From NCBI GenBank assembly GCA_964019155.1, contig OZ025243.1:40528679-40592678 (forward strand): 64,000 nucleotides of DNA, in the 5' to 3' direction. The stretch comes from Osedax fenrisi (lineage: Eukaryota > Annelida > Polychaeta > Sabellida > Siboglinidae). Both the position numbers and the translations under genes were made by a program. Positions 35,522-48,263 of this stretch are shown piece after piece. Position 1 is the stretch's first letter. Every line of letters begins with the position of its first letter. The notes beneath the pieces were generated by a model. It ran no database searches. It had not been told where the DNA came from and saw only the letters and a list, made by a program, of their open reading frames with translations.

Positions 35522-37419
35522 ACAAATAGTATTATTATAGAATTAAATTGTATTATTAAAATTATAATTTATTATAAACAAATTATGACAACTAAAAATA
35601 AAACATTGGAATATACAAAACAATATATAAAATAATACAATAATAGTAATGTAAAATAATAAATATGTATAAATAATTATAAATAACAAACAATGAAAAA
35701 TCAGTGATAATATAATGATGAATTGCTCGAGTGTAAAACTTCTATAAATAGATTTGGTCGTACACCGTCATACGCCATCAAGACATTAAATCAAGACATT
35801 TCTTTGTAACCTGTAAATGTAATATAATTATAAATAAATGTGTTTATTTAAAATATTATCTGATATAATTGAAGGAGAATTAAATGATAAACATAATTTA
35901 ATATATTATAAATTATTATACAAATAAAATAAAGTAAATATCAATATTATATTTACGATTATTTGTTTTGTGAATATCTTGACTTAAGTTATTAATTAAA
36001 CAATAAGTGAAAATGTACAAGAAATGTTCATATTCTTAAGATTTAAATAGATACATAAAATATTTCTTATTTCTTATAATCATAATATAGTATCAAATAA
36101 TTTTACTTACGGATAACCAGAAATTCGTACGGATTCTTTGTGTTAAAACAGCTTAAGTTTAAATTAATATTATTATCTATTTCAGTATTTTAATCAATTC
36201 TATAATTGTATGATTACTTATTTAATTTTAATAATTAATATATACACATATATATATAAATATATGTAATCTAAAGATAACTGCAGTTACATAACCAGTG
36301 AAAATATGTAATATGATACGAAACCCATATTTGTTGATATTTTTATTTGAACTTATAAATACATTATATTTTATATCTAACATACAAGTAAGAATTAAAA
36401 TTATAGTTTTTATTCATAAATTTTATTTTTGTTAAAATTAGATGTTCATTCTTGTTTTAATATAATAAAATATTCAATTTTAAAAGCCTAATTTTACATA
36501 ATAAATAAGAGATGTTTTCATACATTGATCTAGATAATAATTTAAAAACATCGTTTTAAATATTGTGTTCATTTAGAATTAAATTATAGTGATTACTATA
36601 TTCATTTCAATTATTGACACTACTGCCCCCTATGAACACAAGTTAATTATAATCACGTTGAGGTAGTGTATATATCTTTGTTACAAAATATTTGTTATAT
36701 AGATAACCAGAACGGATTGAAAATCCGAGAATATTAGGTGTGAAGTCATTTTAAATGTTTGGATAAATCTGTACGGATTTGTTTATGACATGTTCTATAA
36801 AATCCGAGCACTGAACGGAATTATGAGGAATTTGAACGTAATTTTAATGTAATTATAATTAACTTAATGTATTTAAAATATATTTATTCATATTATATTT
36901 GTATGTTTATGTTTACATCAAAGATATTAGACTTGTTATAATACGCACGAAACACTGCAGATTTTCTGTCCGGATTTATGAATGCTTTAAACATATTTTA
37001 TTTTTAATTATCTATTCGTGCGGGATATCCGTACGGATTCTTGTTGTGACCTCAGCTTTATAGTACTAATTAGTTAGATAATAATTATTTAATTTAATTA
37101 ATTTAACAAATATATAATAAAATAATTATTCTAACAAGTAGGTAAATTAATTATATATATCTAATTATTTAAATTATATTATATATTTCTTAAAATTATA
37201 TAAATTTTAATATAATTTAATATATGTATTATATAATATTTGTATTAAATATTAGAGCTAATATTAATACATTCATTTATATTTTGCACTATCATAATAA
37301 ATACAATTATTTGAATATAACAGTTTTATGATTTATATTTAATAAAAAACAACAAATATAATTATGTATATATTTATTTATAATATTGTATTAACATTAG
37401 AGTTTTATTGGCACTTACA
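35522..37419. other. Convergent intergenic region between TTC6-like and SELENOT genes
   Basis: The 3' ends of the two genes face each other here. It is AT-rich, with several AATAAA or ATTAAA strings on both strands. Two related blocks, about 36105-36160 and 37015-37075, share GTACGGATTCTT and GATA-CC motifs, so a further repeat family is likely. The SELENOT SECIS element should be on the minus strand in this interval, but none could be identified by eye. No coding block was seen. Confidence 0.5.
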
Positions 37420-40400
37420 TTATTTAGTATTTTTGTTGTTCAAATTCATGTTGTTTTCAATGATTTGCAACATTTCTTGTGGCGTTGGAATTCGACCAGT
37501 TTCCAACTTTGACCAAATTGGGACATCTGGATTTGAATATTTAAGGGTATTAATTAAAATCAGTGTTCCATAGGTTATTACCGCCTATGGTAATAACCGG
37601 TAATAACCTGTCCGGTAAAAACAGGTTTTTACCATGGTAAAAACCTACTAGTGTCTATATAATTTACAATTATATATTATTTATAGATTTTATATTTAAT
37701 AGATAATATACAATTATAAAGTTAAATAATACTACATTAAAATCAATATTATAAGATTTTTTATATTAAAAAAAAAACTTTATTAATTTTGACTCTATGT
37801 AAAGAAAACATTTTTAAAATAAATAATATGATATTGAAATAAATGAGTAAATAAGTCAATATATATATATATATAAAATATTGAATATAATAATATATTT
37901 ATTTTTGCATTAGTAAAAGGAAAGCCCATTCACACCAAATAAAGCAAGCGATTTTTCACCGATATGCGCAGTAACGAAATCGTCGAGAAATAGTTAAATA
38001 ATTAGAGATATCTCGAAATGATGAATAGTGATATTGTCACGATATCGATGATATATTGGTGATATATCGGTAGGGGCAGAGAGAGAGAGAAAAATCCGTA
38101 CGATATTGGTGAAAAATCGGCCAACTTTTTCGGTGAGACAGGGACTTAATATTGTAAAAAATAATATATATATTAAACAATAGAACTAATAATATTTTCA
38201 TTGAGAAATTATTTGAATATATTCATTATTTGATTTTTTACCATGATATTTAATTAAATATATCAAATATATCTATATATATTGTTAATTATATATATAT
38301 ATAAATACTGAATAGAATATTTATTTTTATATATATGAAATTAAATATAGTTTTTACAATACTGTATAACTATTTAGTAATATTTTCATTGTGTAATTTT
38401 ATGAATATATAACACAGTATGATTTTATTTCATTTATAAAATGTATCCAATTACATCAACTTGTTAATTTTACAATATAAGGGTGGCAGACCTCAAAATC
38501 CAGTTGGATTTAAAATAATAAATGTACTATAAATGGCATAATAAAGCAGACAAATGTTGACAAATTTTCAAATAAATCTGCTAGATTAATTAGCCATAAC
38601 ATTTATATATAAATGAATCAATATTACTTTAAATTTCAATATAAATTTTTATTAAAGGTATTATATTTTATGAGTACTAGGTTTTTACCGGTTATTACCG
38701 GTTTTTACCGTAAATTAACATGGTAGAGATAGGTTTTTACCGGTTATTACCGGTTTACCCCGGTAAAAACAGGTTTTTACCGAAAATAATGGAACCCTGA
38801 TTAAAATGCAATAGATTTTATTGGTACTAAGGACAGGACATATGCTCTCTATCTCTGCAATGCTAACGTTTATACTACGAAAGTAGATACTTTTTAATGG
38901 TATATTTAATTATATTTCAAAGATACCAGAGATGAAATAAAATAACATATATTTTTTTTATAAATATGTTATTACAAATTTATTTATATATTATTTAAGT
39001 TGACATTCAAAATAATATATATTACTTATATTATGATTTCAATTATATTGAAATTATTAACTTAAAAACTATTTTTTACAAGGATTGATATATTAATTTC
39101 AAATATCATTATTGGGGCAGATTCCTCTGAACACAAAATATATCAACTAAGAACTATCTTAGCAAACAAATATCCATAGTAATAATTGGTTATTCTGGGA
39201 TTTTTTTTCTCTAATCAATTATTACTTATAAATTATTAGTAATAATACATGTAGGATATTCGAGTTGGCCTGATAAAATATTTCCATAAGACTAGGATAT
39301 TTTACGATATTTGCAAAAATTAAGATACAAAATAGTTTTATTTAGTAAATATCAAATATTTATAATCAAATATTAAATATAAATATTAACAAGATATAGT
39401 GTATATTTCTAATACTAGAAGTATTATACATACATATACACATAACATACATACATTCACTCATACATATGCATACATACACACGTGTATATATATATAA
39501 TCATACAAACAAACATGATTAATATATTATTATTTCTGAATAGCAATTATTGATTATTGATTTATATTATTATTTCTATAACATTGTCTATACACTTCTG
39601 AGATATTTCTTATATAAAATGATATATAATGTTAATAATAATAATATACTACACTATAAAAATTATAATTAAAATTACATACATACATACATATTTATTA
39701 TGATATAAGCTATATATATATATGAATATTAAGATAAATCAGATAATTCAAAGATATAAACAATAAATAATGATGTTATATAACATTAAATAGCTTGCTA
39801 AATATTAAATTATGCATACGACATAATTGTTCTTAACTTAATTAATTAACAATTATAAAAGAAATAACATCATAACATATTTATATTCTAATTTGATTAA
39901 TTATAATAAAATAAACATAATTTTATATACCAATTTACTCATAATCGTTTACGCTTACATGTGACATTAATAAGGATATTTCTAAGATTTATCTTAGCTA
40001 GGTTATTTTTCAAAATGGCAGAAACACAATTACACATATACATAATGATTTTACTATGATAATCATTAGAAAACTACAGAATACCTGCCTTAGGGATACA
40101 ATTCAATAAGGTAACATTATAATATCGTAAAATAAAAATTATCAAAATATGTGAAAACATTTGTCCTGTCCTTGTTATTTATTATAGTAAACAATATATC
40201 TTACATTTTAATTATCGTATTTAATTTATTTTCATTATTAAATACATTATAAAAATAATATTTGTTGAAATTTCTAAATTTAAAACAATAAATTAATACT
40301 ATATATATATAAGTATTTACATTGATTATTACATTAATATGTATAAATAATAAATATAAAACCATTAAACGACACTTCAAAAGCACCAGTTGACACTAAT

Positions 40401-43400
40401 TGACTTTCGACAGCATTTGTAATAAAGAATAACAGGAGACATGAATATAGCTGTAGAACCATGTTAAATTTGTTAAAAATATATAGATAGAATATATATA
40501 TTGTATTGTATGTTGAATATTTGAAGCCGTGTTCCCACAAAAGCACATCTCGATATCAGCCCGATATGATGAACATTATAATCAGACAGTTTTAGGATGA
40601 AAGGCTATAATTACTGGCTGATATAGCCCATATCATATAGGGCATTAACATATAGACTGATGTTCTATCAAATTTATCAATATAGCATAATATAGTTTAC
40701 ATTAACCTGTATTTAAACAACAGTCACATAATTGTTATACATGTAGATATTATTTGCTATATTTCTTTCATACAATACATATACAATATGATATATATGT
40801 TTACATTTATGTAATTCTATTATTGATTTAATGACTAGGCCATTTTTATCATTATAAGGAAAATTCCACTGGCCTAAATAAATGATAGATAATATATTTA
40901 CCATTTTAAGTGGGTCGGAGCATGCACAACTCTTTGTTTTGTTAGATAATTTAGATAATTTATATCTCTAAATCCCTCTCAATAAAAAATATAATTTATA
41001 TCTGTAATAGTATATTGAAAAAAGTAGTAATTTTTACAGAATGTCATCAATTAATAATTATTAAAAAAAAACTATAAAGTAGAATATTCCTAATTGGATA
41101 ATAACTGTTTATTTATATAAAATTTATATTATAAATATATATATATATATATATGTATATCTTAACAAAACAAATCCAATACATTGTTGACATTCGAGGT
41201 ATTTGTCAACATTATTATATATCATTGGTTTTCTGGGATATATTTATGAGGTATCAGAGTGGCAGTTTTAAATAGATGAACGTGAAATTGTGTATACATT
41301 TTATATGTTTATAATTATTATTCTTTAAATATAATATTAGAAATATATATTCTAGTAATTTGGGTTTTATATTTTATAAATATTATTTATTTAATATTAA
41401 ACATGAGAACTATGTTGCAGATTCTACAAAAATAAATAGGTTTACACTATCGAAGTATAATAATTATAGGCATATGCAATTTCACAATCTATTTAGAACC
41501 GTCATTTTAGTCATATGATAGCACTATGTAGTGCTTTTCCAGTTCTATTTTTAAATATATGCGGCTATAATTCTGATCCCAGCATGTTTTATATGTGTTT
41601 CAATATCATTTACGTCTAATATTTAATTTATTATTGGTTAACAACTTTACGCTTACGTAGAGCCGACATTATCGCGTTAGGAACCTTATTTTCAAAGGCC
41701 CAGGTCACCATCTGGGGCGCGGCTATGTCTAGTTTAGTGAACGGGTTGATACCGGATACGATGGCGAGGATGGTGGCGATCTTAAGGTACGAGATCACCT
41801 GGCAGGCGTAGTACTGAATCGCCGGCGGTGGGTAGTTATCTCCCTGTAAACGTGTGCGCATCGTGTATAGGTGTATGCATCGTGTATAGGTGAGCGCATC
41901 TTGTAAACGTGTGCGCATCGTGTATAGGTGTGCGCATCTTGTATAGGTGTACGCATCGTGTATAGGTGAGCGCATCTTGTATTAGGCTTTTCATGCAATC
42001 CGTAACATATACAGTGTCAAATACCTGTTTCGCACGACAAAAATAGAGCATGTTATTTTTTCCGTATGTATGTAAAACATAGGAAATCTGTATTTTTTCG
42101 TGTAAAACATTCGCAAAGCAAGTTACACGCATCAATAAAATTTGACACGCTAAGTATTTTACGGGTTGTACGAACACCTCATATGTATATGTATGGATGA
42201 GAGTAAGGTGTTGCATTAGAAAGAGTGATAAAGTCAGATGTAGTAGAAATATGTAGAACGATTGATTACGAATATTAGTGAACTTTAATTTACGGTTAAA
42301 TAATTTGATCATATAATATGATTCATATTCCCTTATAGTATGGGAATATATTTCATTTAAGAATTAATATTTATATCAATTGTATTTGTAATCATTAATT
42401 CTAAATAAATAACCTACTAGAAAGGATATATCACTGAGAAAAACTACATATTGAAATTATAATAGGTTTCCATTGAGGAGATAGAGAAATTATGTCCTTT
42501 ATTGGTTCATTTAATGAACTTCATTATTTGCAATATTTATTAGTGGAATTTCAAGATATTTTTTAGATATTATATATTGCCAGTGTTGATACCTTTTGAT
42601 ATTTGTTGGGGTTTTTTGATATTTTATATTAATACATTATACTTTAAATTATACATTTAATTATACCAAATACTTAATTATGAATAATATATGTGATAGT
42701 AATATACTTTGTATGCAAATTAGACATAATCTAAACTAATCAATAAATATCTGTATTTCAATTTTATATTTTTATAAATTTAAATGATTCATTCTAATAT
42801 AAAGTAAATATCCATAACAATTTTTTTAATGTAACTATATAAGAAATATCTCACATCAAATGTAATATAGGTAATTTAAAGTAAGAAAGTACATACTATT
42901 GTGTAATGTGTATTAATAATATAAGTATCAATTATTTATTAAGTGTATACGTGAATCCCGAAGAAGGCCGCTGATTATTATTATTAGAATTTCGGAGTTC
43001 AATTTTTATTTTGTGGTTGTTTGATTTCTTTCTTTCGTTTAGTTTTATTTTTCTGTTTTTTTAGCTGCCTTATATCCCCAAGTGAGCTTATTAAATATCT
43101 TATAATGTGCTACATGCAGGGATGGCAAAAACCCAAAAAATCCAAAATATGTTGCTCTGGTTTTATTGGTTTTTGGTGTTTTACTGAGGTTTTTCATAAT
43201 ATATTAAAAGGATAAAATAAAGAAATAATAAAATGATTAATAAAAGTATAGTTTATTATACAAATTGATAAAAGTATAGTTTATTATTAATTTATTGTAT
43301 AATTTACAAGAATGAACTATATTAATTTAATATATAAAAACAATGATATCAAAATCATAAAACTACCTTATTTGTATAAAAAGGGTTTCACACCAACTTG

Positions 43401-46400
43401 AACGCAATTACTAACACTAATAATTAGAGGTTAAAGTTTAACTATATTATTTAAATATCCATAAAAGGGGTTTTACGCCTAATTATTAGAGTTAATAATT
43501 GAGTTAGAGTTGGAATAATAGATATTCAGCTCTAACTCTTCAAGATGAATCAACAACAACATAATTATCTACTAACTCAAGATATGAAAAGTTTGTATTA
43601 GCGTGCAAAGAAATTGCTGGCAAAGTGATCCCTTTAAAGCCAAAGAAACGCACACCTGGGAAATGCATGAAGTGAGTAAAACACGTACATCTATACAACA
43701 AGCGATGCGATTAAATACAACCAGCCAACGACCTACACTATTTGAAATTTTGTTTAAGCTCAAAAAAGCTTGTAAATTCCTACGAAGAAGAACAGACACA
43801 ATATATTCAGAACAATATAAACGAAATTAATAATGAAGTTAGCAATACAAAAATCGGCGTGAGCATAGAAAGCTGTAAATGAAGTAAGCGGACGAAAGAA
43901 ATCAAATAAGAGCAAAATAAATCAGTGATACTGAAGTTCAGTAACTGAACGCATCCAGAAGTGGCATAATTACTTTAGCGAGATTCTTAGATCAACAATA
44001 GAACAACCAAACTCCTACAATAACGGACATACTGAATATGAATCCAAACCAAAAATGTTTGACATAGAGACAGGCCTATTCAAACCGGAAGAACAAAAAG
44101 TTAATTAAAAGCAACAAAAAGTGTACAAAACGGCAAGGCTACCGGACTAGATGAAATACCTGTCGAGGTATGGAAAGTTTCCATTGGAAACTAAATGAAT
44201 TCAAGGACTTCCTGCTTGAAGCGTGTAATAATGTATACATGCAAAAACTAATAGAAAGTCGGATAAAAGGATGCATACTACCATTCCCGAAAAAAAGGAG
44301 ATCTATCATTAACAACAAACTACAGGGAAATCACGTTAACGGCAATATCTGCCAAGATATTTAATCTGATGCTACTTAACAGAATCTGTCCGCATGTCAA
44401 TCCTTTATTAAGGAAAAACCAAAACGGGTTTCGAACAAATAGGTCGAAATCAGGACAGATTCTAACAGTTCGTCGTATCCTAGAGGGAGTTAAATCCAAA
44501 AACCTACCGCTAACTCTATTGTTCATAGATTTCTCCAAAGCCTTTGACTCTATAAATCGCAGAGATGAATCATATCTTAATCGCGTATGGAATTCCAGAA
44601 GAAATCATTAATGCAATAATGATGCTATACACAAATACATAATCTATGGTTAGATCACCCGATGGAGACATGTCCTTTATCAAAATCACGACTGGCGTAC
44701 TACAAGGTGATACCTTAGCTCCTTTTCTATGTATTGTATATACTACGTATTAAAGAATTCACTGGATATAAACTCAAATCTTGGATTTACACTCTCACAT
44801 AGGAGAAGTAGACGTAACCCTGAAATTTGCATAACCGATATTGATTATGCTGATGATATAGCCATAACAACTGATAGCGTAAACGCCGCAATGATATTGT
44901 TACATAATATTGAAGAGAAATCAAGCTACATTGGCCTGAAAATCAATACAGATAAGACTGAATATATTACTCTCAATCAAAACCAACACGGAATACAATG
45001 TATCACCTTAAAAAGCAGAGAAGGACATAATATAAAAAGGGTAGAAGACTTTAAATATCTAGGTAGCTACATAGGCTGTGTAAAGTGACGTTAATATACG
45101 AATAGCAAAAGCATGGGCAGCCCTAAACAATATGAATGTCATCTGGAAATCTAATCTTACTGATAAATTAAAAAGAAATTTCTTTCGAGCCGCTGTTGAA
45201 TCAGTACTTGTGTACAGGTTCATCACCTGGACACTAACATCTTCGCTGTAGAAAAAAACTGGATGGAGCATATACTTGCATACTACACGCTGCATTTAAT
45301 AAATCCTGGAGACAAATGCTAACGAACGAAATACTCTATAATGGTATACCCAAGATATAAGCTAGAATCAAAGTACATAGAATGAGATTCGCTAGACACT
45401 GCAGAAGAACCAAGAACGAATTCAGATTATTATCAGATTTGGTTTTAACAACCGGGTAATTGTAGAAGCAGAGCTTATCGAGAATTGGACAGTGACCTAT
45501 TACTTTGATATCCAAATCACGGAAAAAGATCAAGAGGTAGGTCTGCAAAGACCTATATCGATCAGCTATCTAAGTGATACAGGATGCGAAAGAGAAGAAC
45601 TGGCAAATGCAATTCAAGATAGAGATGGATGGAGAGAACGAGTCATGAAATGCCGAGCAAGCTCGACCTGGTAAGGTAAGAGTTGGTGTGAAACACCTTT
45701 TACAGATAAGCATTTATTTTATTTTAAATATTGGATTTAAATATTAGAGTTAAACTTTAACCTCTAATTATTATAATTAATAATTGCTTTAGAGTTGGTG
45801 TGAAACCCCTTTAAGGTTAATTTTTTAATATTTTCTATTGTATTATTTTATTAGATTTGTAATAAAATATTTTTAAGAAATTGTATTTTTATTGAATTTT
45901 AATTGTTTTCTATTGAATTAAAATGTCATGAAAAATATTATATTTATTCTATAGAATTTGATTTTAATAGTAATACAAGGGAGGTAATATATAATAAATA
46001 ATACTATTTATTATATTCATATTTTAATATTATATAAATGTTATAAGTTATAACTTATAACATTATTTATATATTTTCTTAAAATCTAGAATTAGTTATA
46101 TAATGAAATATATTATATGTATATCTATTAGAATTAAAATTATTAAATGTATAATTTATTAATATAAAAACTCAAAAAATATCAAAAGGTTTAAACCGAA
46201 AAATCCATTCTCGGCCAACCCTGACTACATGTTCAAATTATTTTAAATTTGGCAGTATTTCATATAAAAGACCTCCTACATTGAACTCTAAAATTCTTAT
46301 AATAATAATCGGCAGCCTTCTTTCAGATAATTCATTTTATCTATAGATATAAAATATATCATATAATTCATTATAAATATAAAATTTGAAATATTAAATA

Positions 46401-47188
46401 TTTAATAAATTTTATTAAATATATATAAATAATTACAATACAAAATATACTTTTGACGATCTACATTTTTAACTAATTAAGGAAAATCCCTTTAAACCCG
46501 AAACCCCAACAAAATAGTATGGATTTTTTCCAACCCTAGATATTGTATATTTAATTTAATTATTATAATAATATTAGTCAAACTTAAATAACTATAATAA
46601 AAATACATACATCTTATTTATAATAACCTCAATGGTCAGATGGGGAAATCGCTGGGATATGGCATATGAGAATTGCTCATACACCTTTCGGTACCCTCAT
46701 GAATAACTAAGAAATGTATAGAAGTATTAATAAAATTGTAATTGTAAAATTGTATTACTGTTTATAATTGACAACTTATACAATTCAACATATCATATAT
46801 ATATATATATACATTAATATATTTTAAATTATATTAAATTAACAATTATAATAATTATTATTCAAATTTAAATTAATAATTAATTATTTATATTTTTATA
46901 TAATTTAATGTTCAACATTATGTTGTACAGGGAATTCGATTGAAATTTATAAATTACTTTTTATTATATTATTAATTGACTCATATTTCATTTTATTATA
47001 ATAATACATGTTAAATATTATTACCAGAAAGCAAATTTGATCGATGGCACGGCCATTGATGATAATTTAGAATGTGGAATATCTTTTTCAATTTTTTCCG
47101 CATCTACTGATTTAGTCAAATCTCTATAACTCATGGCTAGCACCACAACTATAGCAAATGCTATGCCTAGTTGATTGGCATTAGCCAT
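37420..47188 (-). CDS. SELENOT: Selenoprotein T (five exons, complete, TGA encodes Sec)
   Basis: SELENOT is an ER-membrane thioredoxin-like redox protein. Exons on the minus strand: 47188-47025, 46706-46628, 41843-41685, 40450-40363, 37526-37420; all splice phases agree. The protein is about 198 residues, close to the family length. It has an N-terminal hydrophobic segment (LGIAFAIVVVLAM), then IKFAF-C-Y-S-U-GYRKVYEQF with Cys split over exons 1/2. Next come RFPHLTIEGDNYPPP, a hydrophobic stretch KIATILAIVSGINPF, TWAFENK, LFFITNAVESQLVSTGAFEV, and the C-terminus VPIWSKLETGRIPTPQEML. The only in-frame stop before TAA (37420-37422) is the TGA at 46697-46699, exactly at the family's Sec position. 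The gene is divergent from the DDX54 candidate first exon. A LINE remnant and a hAT element sit in its introns. Confidence 0.93.
37561..38799. mobile_element. hAT-like non-autonomous element with 8-bp target duplication
   Basis: Starts CAGTGTTCCATAGGTTATTA and ends GGTTTTTACC... ATGGAACCCTG. It is flanked by ATTAAAAT at 37553-37560 and again at 38800-38807. Sub-terminal repeats of GGTTATTACC and GGTTTTTACC fill both ends. The 8-bp duplication and CAG-G tips fit hAT. No transposase is present. It lies in the last SELENOT intron and carries a nested element (37925-38143). Confidence 0.88.
37925..38143. repeat. MITE nested in the hAT-like element
   Basis: Inverted termini of about 40 bp: CCCATTCACACCAAATAAAG then GCGATTTTTCACCGATAT at the left; inverted right end CCCTGTCTCACCGAAAAAGT then CGATTTTTCACCAATAT. 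Confidence 0.7.
38808..40362. other. Remainder of the last SELENOT intron
   Basis: AT-rich sequence with CATA/ACAT-rich short tandem tracts near 39430-39500 and 39680-39700. No coding block or complete transposon was recognised. Confidence 0.5.
40526..40650. repeat. MITE family B, degraded copy
   Basis: ATATCAGCCCGATATGATG, AATCAGACAGTTTTA and GATATAGCCCATATCATATA resemble the 13.9, 20 and 61 kb family members. The ends are poorly defined. Confidence 0.5.
41478..41580 (+). repeat. Dispersed repeat E, copy 2
   Basis: CAATCTATTTAGAACCGTCA, then TTTTTAAATATATGCGGCTA, then TTCTGATCCCAGCAT, in the same order as 26935-27010. Confidence 0.6.
41844..41992 (-). repeat. 18-20 bp minisatellite abutting the SELENOT exon 3 acceptor
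   Basis: A repeat of CGTGTATAGGTGTGCGCAT with variants (TTGTA, AACG) begins at the splice acceptor of exon 3. On the transcribed (minus) strand it reads as C/A/T-rich, with the unit CTATACACGATGCGC. The long minus-strand ORFs through it are repeat artefacts. Confidence 0.9.
43379..45812. mobile_element. Composite element: decayed LINE reverse transcriptase inside inverted MITE-like termini
   Basis: The left end, AAAGGGTTTCACACCAACTT then ATAATTAGAGGTTAAAGTTTA, is mirrored at the right end by TTGGTGTGAAACCCCTTTA (to about 45812) and a matching AGAGTTAAACTTTAACCTCTA. The inverted arms are about 80 bp. A second, inner pair of similar tips lies at about 43465 and about 45683. Between them runs a frame-shifted reverse transcriptase. 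It lies in SELENOT intron 2. Confidence 0.8.
43547..45680 (+). pseudogene. Non-LTR retrotransposon reverse transcriptase remnant
   Basis: Conserved RT pieces are spread over several frames: NGKATGLDEIPVEVWK (about 44126), KNQNGFRTNRSKSGQILTVR and LLFIDFSKAFDSINR (about 44415-44560, core block A), TGVLQGDTLAPFL (about 44690), and ITDIDYADDIAITTDS with the YADD catalytic motif (about 44840), then GLKINTDKTEY. Stops and frameshifts interrupt it throughout, so it is not functional. The motif pattern is that of LINE-type elements; no endonuclease or RNase H was recognised. Confidence 0.85.
46628..46706 (-). CDS. SELENOT: SELENOT exon 2 carrying the selenocysteine codon
   Basis: This 79-nt exon gives T(of Cys)-Y-S-U-GYRKVYEQFSYAISQRFP then HLTIE. 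TGA occupies 46697-46699 on the plus axis (TCA). The exon has a perfect acceptor and donor, and keeps frame with both neighbours only if TGA is read through. A standard gene caller would cut the protein here or skip the exon. Confidence 0.92.
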
Positions 47189-47539
47189 TTATAAATTAAT
47201 ATACTAATACCAATAATAATTACAAATAAACGATATGAATAAAATTAATAAATATAAACGGAAATAAATACAAATTATACAATATAAACATATAGTAAAT
47301 AGGTATTAAATATTACATAACTAACACAAATATAAGTTATACATTATATATTGATATAATTTTAATTGATTTTTAATTAATTTTTAATTATATGATTATT
47401 TCTTATATAATAATAGGTTTACTAATTATTAGTAAATTTAAATTTTAGTATTCACTATGACACTAATTTTGAATTAATACAAAAATAATTTTTAATATTT
47501 AGCACGTGAAATACTTTTATTTCATATTTTGTATTAAAA
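47189..47539. promoter_or_regulatory. Candidate bidirectional promoter between SELENOT and the helicase candidate first exon
   Basis: About 350 bp separate the SELENOT ATG (minus, 47188) from an ATG on the plus strand (47540). The region is AT-rich with no CpG cluster. An AGCACGTGAAA string (CACGTG E-box) near 47502 is the only motif noticed. The role is inferred from divergent gene starts. Confidence 0.4.
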
Positions 47540-47689
47540 ATGACGAAAACTTTTGTAATAAAGAATAGAGCTAAACGAAAGGTTAATTTAGAAAAAAGTC
47601 GTGAATTAAGTGATAGTAAAAGGAGGAAAACTGATGACGATTCGTGCGAAAATCAACAAAATGAACCAGAGGAATGGAAACCAATCGAG
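47540..47689 (+). CDS. Candidate first exon of the DDX54-like gene
   Basis: ATG opens 50 codons: MTKTFVIKNRAKRKVNL, then a basic and acidic stretch ending NEPEEWKPIE at a GAG/gtttag donor. The composition (basic, nuclear-type) suits the N-terminus of a nucleolar helicase, and the phase (0) fits the exon at 50256. The intervening intron would hold the foldback and hAT elements. It could instead start a different gene or be a short ORF. Confidence 0.45.
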
Positions 47690-47868
47690 GTTTAGTAATT
47701 ATTCAATATAATTTTATTAAATTTTTTAATAAATATATCATTAGATACATTCGTTAATTTTAATTTTTATTATGATTTACCCATTAATAATATTTTTGAA
47801 AATAGATAAGTATTAATACATTTATCATAATATTAATCTAAAATGTTAATTAAAACTTGTATCAAGGG

Positions 47869-48093
47869 GGGGTCGGTCTGAAACGGCGCCAATATTTAAA
47901 ATAATACAAATTTGATTGACGTGTGTGGGGCGTCGCGCGCGCGAAACGAATTGAATATAGGTCATGACTAATTAGTGATAGCCGCTATGTGGCAAATATT
48001 CCTTTGATGTAATCATTTACTAAATGTATTATATACACAACTTGTTTACATTTATATACACTGTAGTGTATACAATTGCTTATATACTCTATG

Positions 48094-48151
<58 letters not shown>

Positions 48152-48209
48152 TATAATATATATAATGTGACAACATACTTATTATTTTAAACTTATTTTA
48201 TAACTAGTT

Positions 48210-48263
<54 letters not shown>

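Noticed and set aside
37240..37275. Hairpin on the minus strand after SELENOT, starting with ATGA, as a SECIS
   Set aside because: The stem is almost pure A/T and the required GA on the 3' side of the core is absent.
41631..42312. Long minus-strand ORFs with RCAHLYTMRTP-like repeats
   Set aside because: They read through the intronic minisatellite upstream of SELENOT exon 3; only 41685-41843 is coding, and the tail after ENK is intron.
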